Positions 1-4,054 of a stretch of 7,780 bases of DNA are shown here, piece by piece. The notes under the pieces are model-generated. The model worked only from the letters and a program-made list of their open reading frames with translations, had not been told where the DNA came from and searched no databases. This stretch comes from an uncultured beta proteobacterium. GTDB lineage: Bacteria; Pseudomonadota; Gammaproteobacteria; Burkholderiales; Rhodocyclaceae. A program made the position numbers and the translations under genes. The stretch covers positions 1 to 7,780 of the forward strand of contig CAIVZW010000529.1 of assembly GCA_903910495.1 (NCBI GenBank), written 5' to 3'. Every line of letters begins with the position of its first letter. Position 1 is the first letter of the stretch.

Positions 1-345
1 GACAGCAGCCATGGCAGGGGTGCCAGGGCTGAGATGGAAGGTCAGTGCGCTGGATGGTTCTGCGGCATTGGTTTCCTGAGCGAGATGATCGGCGGCCCGG
101 TATATCTCTTCGAAACTTGTGGGGCTGGTGAGTTTGATCAGATGTGGCGTGACAGAGCAATCCATCTGCTTGCGTAGCCACCGGGCATAGGCTTCTGTGA
201 TTTGCTTGCCGTGGTCGGATAGCAAGTGTACCGATGAGAACGGCATGGCCTTGAGCGCGCCCAGAATCGGCCCCAAGTCATCGACAATCGACGATTCAGA
301 TGCGCGCAAGTCAGAGTTTCCTAGCCAAGCCAGCAAAATCGACAT
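1..345 (-). CDS. CARF/RtcR-like sensory domain of a regulator (5' part only, runs off the left edge)
   Basis: The frame opens at the ATG at 345 and stays open to base 1, giving 115 residues with no stop. It begins MSILLAWLGNSDLRA. It carries a predicted beta-strand with HLLSDHG at about 40-46, then SPTSFEEIYRAADHLAQE at about 74-91, then FHLSPGTPAMAAV at the edge. That order (strand, 'SP..F.EIY', strand, small-residue loop 'SPGTPAM') resembles the N-terminal CARF/Rossmann-like domain of RtcR and related sigma-54 activators, where the equivalent segments read 'NPWDFEEVY' and 'TTGTH'. In that family an AAA+ sigma-54 domain and a Fis-type HTH follow; here they would lie beyond the window, so the full architecture is inference. 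A CRISPR-linked CARF effector is the main alternative. There is no strong Shine-Dalgarno before the ATG, but a good promoter sits just upstream. It shares orientation with the deacylase gene but is separated from it by a probable terminator, so it is likely transcribed alone. Confidence 0.6.
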   Translation of the reverse strand, partial: MSILLAWLGNSDLRASESSIVDDLGPILGALKAMPFSSVHLLSDHGKQITEAYARWLRKQMDCSVTPHLIKLTSPTSFEEIYRAADHLAQETNAAEPSSALTFHLSPGTPAMAAV

Positions 346-379
346 GATCTATAAGTTATTGGATGTATTCACAAGAAAA

Positions 380-408
380 ATTATACTTTGATCTGAATCT
401 ATTGAGAA
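380..408 (-). promoter_or_regulatory. Sigma-70-type promoter for the CARF-like gene
   Basis: On the minus strand a perfect -10 hexamer TATAAT (380-385) lies 17 bases from TTCTCA (403-408), which matches four of six -35 consensus bases. It is about 35 bases upstream of the ATG at 345, in an AT-rich gap between two co-directional genes. The call rests on consensus match and position only. Confidence 0.5.
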
Positions 409-427
409 GCAGCTCGGCTTCCTGATT

Positions 428-458
428 AAAAAACATGGTAGCACTGACGTGTGTCACC
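428..458 (-). terminator. Probable Rho-independent terminator after the YbaK-family gene
   Basis: Read on the minus strand, an imperfect hairpin (437-458) pairs GGTGACAC with GTGCTACC around the loop ACGTCA, with one G-T pair and one mismatch. A run of six T (428-433) follows three bases later. It lies 10 bases beyond the stop codon of the deacylase gene and ahead of the promoter of the next minus-strand gene. The stem is modest, so it may terminate only in part. Confidence 0.45.
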
Positions 459-468
459 GGGAGAAAGC

Positions 469-930
469 TTATACCTGACAGACATCCACCCACTGGCCTT
501 CCGTCACTTCGGCCATCTGCGCCGGGCTGATGCGTACCGCACTGTGGATTGCCCCGGCGGCGGGCAGGACTTCGTCGAAATCGAGCAGGGATATGTCCAG
601 ATAAACCGGCAGCGGCTGCGCCAGGCCGAACGGGCAGACACCGCCGACCGGATGACCGGTCAGTTCGACCACTTCTTCCAGGGGCAACATCTTGCCCTTG
701 CCGAAAGCATCCTTGAATTTCCGGTGTTCGATACGCGTATCGCCGCGCGCTACCAGCAGGATGACGCGGCCGTCATTCAGGCCAAACACCAGCGTCTTGG
801 CAATGCGGCCGGGCTCGACGCCGTGCGCTTCGGCGGCCAGGGCCACGGTGGCCGTGCTGACGTCGAGTTCGATGATAGTCATGTCCAGATGGCGGGCGGA
901 AAAGAAGTCGCGTACGGTTTGCAGGCTCAT
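469..930 (-). CDS. YbaK/EbsC-family aminoacyl-tRNA deacylase
   Basis: 153-residue single-domain cytosolic protein of the YbaK/EbsC (INS/ProX) superfamily, whose members hydrolyse mischarged aminoacyl-tRNA in trans and so protect translation fidelity. Visible hallmarks are the start MSLQTVRDFF, the segment STATVALAAEAHGVEP (25-40), the conserved catalytic-type lysine K45 in GRIAKTLVF, the strand VILLVARGD (56-64), and the glycine loop TGHPVGGVCPFG (91-102). The C-terminal AVRISPAQMAEVTEGQWVDV is typical of the family. The loop reads GGVCPFG rather than the GGISPLG of E. coli YbaK, so the Cys-tRNA(Pro) substrate of that enzyme should not be assumed. The start at 930 is chosen because the family's N-terminus begins there; the frame is open to 1095 but that would add 55 residues unlike the family and would overlap the divergent gene. 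No strong ribosome binding site is visible. Its length is normal and nothing suggests damage. Confidence 0.9.
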   Translation of the reverse strand: MSLQTVRDFFSARHLDMTIIELDVSTATVALAAEAHGVEPGRIAKTLVFGLNDGRVILLVARGDTRIEHRKFKDAFGKGKMLPLEEVVELTGHPVGGVCPFGLAQPLPVYLDISLLDFDEVLPAAGAIHSAVRISPAQMAEVTEGQWVDVCQV

Positions 931-960
931 GGCGGGTCGCGGGCAGTGGTCAGGCCTGAA

Positions 961-989
961 ACAGTAGCGGCGCGACAGCGAACTGGCAA
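961..989 (-). promoter_or_regulatory. Candidate promoter for the YbaK-family gene
   Basis: On the minus strand TTGCCA (984-989), five of six to the -35 consensus, is 17 bases from TACTGT (961-966), a poor -10 with three of six matches. It is correctly placed ahead of the start at 930, inside the 164-base divergent gap shared with the esterase gene. For the esterase, the only -10-like string seen is CATAAT at 1049-1054, without a convincing -35. Confidence 0.3.
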
Positions 990-1083
990 GCCTGAACGAA
1001 ATTCTCTCCATTCGAGTCCCTGTGAACGCGGGAAGAGCCAGGCTCTGCCATAATGTCCGGACTGATCCGCTTGCCCTGCACAT

Positions 1084-1089
1084 AGGAGG
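1084..1089 (+). promoter_or_regulatory. Strong ribosome binding site of the esterase gene
   Basis: AGGAGG, a full Shine-Dalgarno core, ends five bases before the ATG at 1095. It fixes the start of the downstream gene and suggests efficient translation. Confidence 0.8.
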
Positions 1090-1094
1090 TTTCA

Positions 1095-1784
1095 ATGGAC
1101 GAAGTCTTGCCTGCCATCGAAGTTGAAACGGCCGAAAACCCGCAGTTTACGGTCATCTGGATGCATGGCCTCGGTGCCGACGGCTCCGATTTTGAGTTCA
1201 TCGTGCCGGAACTGGGGCTGGAGGATTACGCCGTGCGTTTCGTCTTTCCGCATGCGCCGATGATCAAGGTGAGTTGCAACGGCGGCTACATGATGCGCGC
1301 GTGGTACGACATCATTTCGCTCGACAGCGACAGCCGGCAGATCGACGACGCGGGGATCGCTGAGTCACGGCAGGCGATCCGCCGTCTGATTGCCCGCGAA
1401 ATCCGGCGCGGCATAGCGTGCCATCGAATCTTCATCGCCGGTTTTTCGCAGGGCGGCGCCATTGCCTACGCCACTGTGCTGACGCACCCGGAGAAACTGG
1501 CCGGTGCCATCGCGCTTTCATGCTACATCCCGAACCCCGGGGTGCTGACCGCCGAAACCACCGAGGCCAACAAGGCCACTCCGATTTTCGCCGCCCACGG
1601 CACCAGCGATGATCTGGTGTCCTTTTCACTGGGCGTAGCGGCCAGGAATCTGCTGCTGCAACACGGCTACCCGCTTGAGTGGCACGACTACCCGATGTCG
1701 CACTCGGTCTGTCCTGAGGAGATTGCCGCCATCGGCGACTGGCTGCGCAAGACCATGGCGGTGTGTCGCGGAGAATCGAGTTGA
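1095..1784 (+). CDS. Carboxylesterase/phospholipase-family alpha/beta hydrolase
   Basis: 229-residue cytosolic serine hydrolase of the phospholipase/carboxylesterase family (the Pseudomonas fluorescens carboxylesterase II and acyl-protein-thioesterase-like group), which cleaves short- and medium-chain esters and some lysophospholipids. The N-terminal motif VIWMHGLGADGSDF (20-33) forms the oxyanion region. The nucleophile is Ser118 in GFSQGG, the acid is Asp172 in HGTSDDLV, and the base is His203 in YPMSHSVCPEEI; all three are intact and spaced as in the family. The family motif RAWYD is at 68-72. There is no signal peptide or membrane segment. The start is fixed by the AGGAGG site just upstream. 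Its last four bases (TTGA) contain the start of the next gene, so the two are likely cotranscribed and translationally coupled. The natural substrate cannot be read from sequence. Confidence 0.93.
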   Translation: MDEVLPAIEVETAENPQFTVIWMHGLGADGSDFEFIVPELGLEDYAVRFVFPHAPMIKVSCNGGYMMRAWYDIISLDSDSRQIDDAGIAESRQAIRRLIAREIRRGIACHRIFIAGFSQGGAIAYATVLTHPEKLAGAIALSCYIPNPGVLTAETTEANKATPIFAAHGTSDDLVSFSLGVAARNLLLQHGYPLEWHDYPMSHSVCPEEIAAIGDWLRKTMAVCRGESS

Positions 1785-2407
1785 GCGACGTCGTGCTCAA
1801 CAAGGCGTCGCTGAATGCCGCCGAACTGCCCGACTACCTTGGCATTTCGCTGGCCGAGATCACCCTGGTAACTTCGGATGCAGAGGCTGCCGAGGCCTTC
1901 GCAGCGCTGATGGCGACCGATGCCATCGGCTTTGATACGGAATCGAAACCGACCTTCCTCAAAGGCGAGGTTTCGACCGGCCCGCACCTGATCCAGTTGG
2001 CCACCGAAGAGCGCGCCTACCTGTTCCCGGTTTCCCGGTCGAATGCCAGCGACGTGTTGAAAGTCATTCTGGAATCGCCGCGCCTGCTGAAGGTCGGCTT
2101 TGGCCTGGGCAATGACCGCAGCGCCCTGAAATCGAGGCTGGGCATCGACCTGAACAGGGTCCTCGATCTGGGCGAAGTCCTGCGCGGAAAAGGCCATCGC
2201 GGAACGGTGGGGGCGAAAGTCGCCGTGGCGCACTTCTTCGGCGAGCGGTTCCAGAAGTCCAAGAAAACCGGGACCAGCAACTGGGCCAGCCTGCGCCTGA
2301 CCGAACGCCAGCAGCTTTATGCCGCCAATGATGCGCATGTGGCCCTGCGGGTTTACAGAACCTGGGCCTCCAGCGCAGAAGGGCAGGGCCAGATTCCGTT
2401 GGCTTGA
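1781..2407 (+). CDS. DEDDy 3'-5' exonuclease-domain protein (RNase D/WRN-exonuclease-like)
   Basis: 208-residue protein with one 3'-5' exonuclease domain of the DEDDy superfamily, the fold of RNase D and the WRN exonuclease. All two-metal residues are present: Asp52 and Glu54 in IGFDTESKPTF, Asp112 in GFGLGNDRSALK, and Tyr180 with Asp184 in LYAANDAHVALRVY. It lacks the HRDC domains of true RNase D, so it is a stand-alone nuclease whose DNA or RNA substrate is unknown. I place the start at TTG 1781 because GGAGA (1770-1774) lies six bases upstream and the TTG overlaps the esterase stop as TTGA, a common coupling arrangement. A GTG at 1763 would add six residues but has no ribosome binding site. 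Residue numbers use the TTG start. The preceding segment LNAAELPDYLGISLAEITLVTS is typical of small bacterial members. The gene is intact and ends in a convergent gap with the toxin gene. Confidence 0.87.
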   Translation: MSDVVLNKASLNAAELPDYLGISLAEITLVTSDAEAAEAFAALMATDAIGFDTESKPTFLKGEVSTGPHLIQLATEERAYLFPVSRSNASDVLKVILESPRLLKVGFGLGNDRSALKSRLGIDLNRVLDLGEVLRGKGHRGTVGAKVAVAHFFGERFQKSKKTGTSNWASLRLTERQQLYAANDAHVALRVYRTWASSAEGQGQIPLA

Positions 2408-2453
2408 CGCGCCAGCGCCGTTCCCGGATTTAACTGTGGGCGGACGCCTGGAA

Positions 2454-2479
2454 CTGCCCTTGGCCAATCATGTGGGCAG
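2454..2479. other. Weak stem-loop in the convergent gap
   Basis: CTGCCC (2454-2459) and GGGCAG (2474-2479) could pair across a 14-base loop between two converging stop codons (2407 and 2493). No proper T-run follows on either strand, so a bidirectional terminator is possible but weak. Confidence 0.2.
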
Positions 2480-2492
2480 GTTGTTTCCTCGA

Positions 2493-2888
2493 TCACCAAA
2501 TCGTTTTGACGTGTGCGTACGCACGAATTTTCTCGTCTTTAGTTACGAGAGGTACTGCTAGCTTACGGGCCGTAGCTACGATCATCCTATCAGCCGGGTC
2601 TTTATGGAAAGATCCGGGCAAATCTACAGACTTCAACGCAATTTCAACGTCCAGGGGGATGAAACGCACCGCGTCAATTTTGGCTACTGTGGCAAGCCAG
2701 TTCTCAACATCCATGGAGAGCACCAGCCTCTCTCGCTCCACGAGCATTGCGATCTCCCATGCGGAAATCGCGGAGACGATGATCTGCCCCCCGTTAAGCT
2801 CACGATCAATAGCAGTCTTCGCCTTCTTGCTCAGGGCTACGTCGCCAGTCACCCACCAGACCAGCGTATGTGTATCCAGAACAATCAC
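2493..2888 (-). CDS. vapC: VapC-type PIN-domain ribonuclease toxin
   Basis: 131-residue PIN-domain protein, the toxin of a type II toxin-antitoxin pair; VapC toxins are Mg-dependent endoribonucleases that cut specific RNAs (often tRNA or rRNA) when the antitoxin is lost. Acidic active-site residues are in place: Asp5 in IVLDTHTLVWW, Glu45 in SAISAWEIAML, Asp97/Asp100 in HKDPADRMIVATA, and Asp118 in LVTKDEKI. The start is GTG 2888, four bases inside the antitoxin gene (GTGA overlap), because GGGAGG lies seven bases upstream and the protein then opens as MIVLDTHTLV, typical of VapC. An upstream GTG at 2903 would add five residues with less support. Base composition is visibly less GC-rich than in the flanking housekeeping genes, which suggests acquisition. 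The target RNA is unknown. The toxin looks intact. Confidence 0.88.
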   Translation of the reverse strand: MIVLDTHTLVWWVTGDVALSKKAKTAIDRELNGGQIIVSAISAWEIAMLVERERLVLSMDVENWLATVAKIDAVRFIPLDVEIALKSVDLPGSFHKDPADRMIVATARKLAVPLVTKDEKIRAYAHVKTIW

Positions 2889-3118
2889 TGCGCGGCCTCC
2901 CACTCTACGTCGACCGGAGCCATCGGATCGTCATAGAACAGCACGGACCCTCGCAGAACATCAAAAGGATTGCGGTCAGCGCCGCGGTATGGCCTGACTT
3001 CAAGGGCGGGCTTGCCATGGTCAGTGATAACTACACTTTCACCGGAAGATTCAACCTGCCGGAAGAATTCAAGAGCTTTTGCTTTGAACTCGGATTTGGA
3101 AACCTGATTTTCTCGCAT
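2885..3118 (-). CDS. Phd/YefM-family antitoxin of the VapC pair
   Basis: 77-residue antitoxin. Residues 1 to about 45 (SKSEFKAKALEFFRQVESSGESVVITDHGKPALEV) have the Phd/YefM signature: a short helix pair and the strand-turn 'VVITDHGKP' of the DNA-binding dimer. Residues 46-77 (ending VDVEWEAAQ) form the acidic tail expected to wrap the toxin and block its active site. In such modules the antitoxin, alone or with toxin, represses its own promoter; the repeats at 3129-3170 are a plausible operator. The start at 3118 is supported by AGGGG (3125-3129) six bases upstream. The stop overlaps the toxin start, which fits the usual antitoxin-first order and coupled translation. Phd-type antitoxins pairing with PIN toxins are well known, so no unusual pairing is claimed. 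Confidence 0.87.
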   Translation of the reverse strand: MRENQVSKSEFKAKALEFFRQVESSGESVVITDHGKPALEVRPYRGADRNPFDVLRGSVLFYDDPMAPVDVEWEAAQ

Positions 3119-3128
3119 GTTATGCCCC

Positions 3129-3170
3129 TAGTCATGTGTCTGCAGTCATGACAGTAGCACAAAATGACTA
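3129..3170. promoter_or_regulatory. Candidate autoregulatory operator of the toxin-antitoxin operon
   Basis: The box AGTCAT occurs at 3130-3135 and 3144-3149, and inverted (ATGACT) at 3164-3169. The middle copy is part of the perfect 8-base palindrome GTCATGAC (3145-3152), and the outer copies extend to TAGTCAT/ATGACTA (3129-3135 and 3164-3170). Repeated half-sites just ahead of a Phd-type antitoxin fit cooperative autorepression. The outermost box overlaps the putative -10 element. This is seen in sequence; binding is inference. Confidence 0.5.
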
Positions 3171-3195
3171 TAGCAGCAAGTCACTTTCGTTTCAT
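3167..3195 (-). promoter_or_regulatory. Promoter of the toxin-antitoxin operon
   Basis: On the minus strand a -10 TATAGT (3167-3172, five of six) lies 17 bases from ATGAAA (3190-3195, four of six to TTGACA). It predicts a leader of about 40 bases before the antitoxin ATG, covering the inner AGTCAT boxes. Confidence 0.45.
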
Positions 3196-3202
3196 TGAAG
3201 TG

Positions 3203-3297
3203 TCGTCCCGGCGAAAGCGCCCCGCAGGAAGTGCTTGGGGTGCCGGGATCCAGTTTGTGTCCTAAAAACCGGGATACCGGCCTTCGCCGGTATGACG
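3203..3297. repeat. Imperfect palindromic REP/MITE-like element
   Basis: The left end (GTCGTCCCGGCGAAAG, 3202-3217) and the reverse complement of the right end (GTCATACCGGCGAAGG, 3281-3296) agree apart from about three substitutions and one gap, so the element has terminal inverted repeats. The right arm is a perfect hairpin: ATACCGGC (3274-3281) and GCCGGTAT (3286-3293) around CTTC. In the left arm CCCGGC (3207-3212) pairs with GCCGGG (3242-3247), but about 25 bases containing a smaller CCCC/GGGG fold lie between them. Elements of this style, with 'TCGTCCCGGCGAAAG' and 'CTTCGCCGGTATGACG' ends, are scattered between genes in many betaproteobacterial genomes. No gene is inside; it fills most of the gap between the antitoxin and tpx. 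Confidence 0.6.
3264..3293 (-). terminator. Possible tpx terminator formed by the repeat's right arm
   Basis: Read on the minus strand, the 8-base-pair hairpin of the repeat is followed five bases later by TTTTT (3264-3268). It lies about 60 bases after the tpx stop. The distance between stem and T-run is longer than ideal, so termination is plausible but not certain. Confidence 0.35.
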
Positions 3298-3354
3298 GAA
3301 GTTTCATACTTCATAGGGACGAAGCAATAACTATCAGCAAACGCCAACCCAGGC

Positions 3355-3858
3355 TCAGGCCAGTACCTTCAGTGCCGCAGTGTAGTCCGGCTCGGTCTTG
3401 ATTTCGGCAACCAGTTCGCTGTGCAGCACCTTGTTTTTCTCGTCGAGGACAACGACAGCACGTGCCGCAACCCCGGCCAGCGGGCCGCTCGTCAGCGCCA
3501 CACCGTAAGCCTGGAGGAATTCGGCGCCACGCATGGTCGACAGCGTCACCACGTTGTCCAGGCCTTCCGCTCCGCAGAAACGCTTTTGCGCAAACGGCAG
3601 ATCGGCTGAAATGCACAGGACAACCGTATTGGAAAGCTCGTTCGCACTCTTGTTGAATTTGCGCACCGAGGTGGCGCAGGTCGGCGTATCGATGCTCGGG
3701 AAGATGTTCAGCACCTTGCGCTTGCCGGAAAATTTTTCCAGCGTGACGTCGGCCAGGTCGTTGCCGACCAGCGACAACGCCGGAGCCGTCTGACCCTTGC
3801 CGGGGAAAGTGCCTGCCACCTGAACCGGGTTACCGCCGAGTGTGACTGTGTTTGCCAT
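3355..3858 (-). CDS. tpx: Thiol peroxidase Tpx (atypical 2-Cys peroxiredoxin)
   Basis: 167-residue peroxiredoxin of the Tpx subfamily, reducing H2O2 and alkyl or lipid hydroperoxides with electrons from thioredoxin. The peroxidatic Cys61 sits in [14 protein letters not shown] and the resolving Cys95 in [11 protein letters not shown], the same positions as in E. coli Tpx. The active-site Thr58 (in TPTC) and Arg133 (in [11 protein letters not shown]) are also visible. The opening [19 protein letters not shown] is the standard N-terminal hairpin. The start at 3858 gives the usual length and has GGAAGGA (3865-3871) six bases upstream; the frame runs open to 3921 but the added 21 residues are foreign to the family. 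The protein has no signal peptide, so the enzyme is cytosolic under this start; enterobacterial Tpx has sometimes been described as periplasmic. It is divergent from pepN, with no clear promoter hexamers that I could identify. Confidence 0.95.
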   Translation of the reverse strand: MANTVTLGGNPVQVAGTFPGKGQTAPALSLVGNDLADVTLEKFSGKRKVLNIFPSIDTPTCATSVRKFNKSANELSNTVVLCISADLPFAQKRFCGAEGLDNVVTLSTMRGAEFLQAYGVALTSGPLAGVAARAVVVLDEKNKVLHSELVAEIKTEPDYTAALKVLA

Positions 3859-3991
3859 GTTGATTCCTTCCAGTATCTTGGTTGAATGATCCTCGAGGCG
3901 GATCGCCTGTCGGGCTTGCATTTGTTTGTCTGCCCCTCTTTGTCAGCAGCTTGCAGTAAAAGTTCGGCGCCCGCTGTCGTATCGTTCTGCA

Positions 3992-4007
3992 CTGTGCCTG
4001 TGCACAG
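3992..4007. repeat. Short perfect hairpin ahead of pepN
   Basis: CTGTGC (3992-3997) and GCACAG (4002-4007) pair around CTGT in the tpx-pepN divergent gap, 47 bases before the pepN start. It could be an operator half-site pair or a leader hairpin; six base pairs is short enough to be chance. Confidence 0.25.
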
Positions 4008-4054
4008 ACTTCTCCGTTATCATCGCGGCTGACCGTCACCCGGAACAAACCCTT

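Noticed and set aside
451..1053. 200-codon plus-strand open frame
   Set aside because: Antisense to the YbaK-family gene; composition and lack of motifs mark it as a shadow.
1688..2467. 259-codon minus-strand open frame
   Set aside because: Antisense to the exonuclease gene, which has all catalytic residues on the plus strand.
3119..3354. Possible extra gene or small RNA between the antitoxin and tpx
   Set aside because: The plus-strand frames here are short and without ribosome binding sites; the interval is explained by the operator, promoter and palindromic repeat.
3926..4054. N-terminal extension of pepN to a non-ATG codon at 3926
   Set aside because: The 43 extra residues are unlike the family, and the ATG at 4055 gives the expected length and N-terminus.
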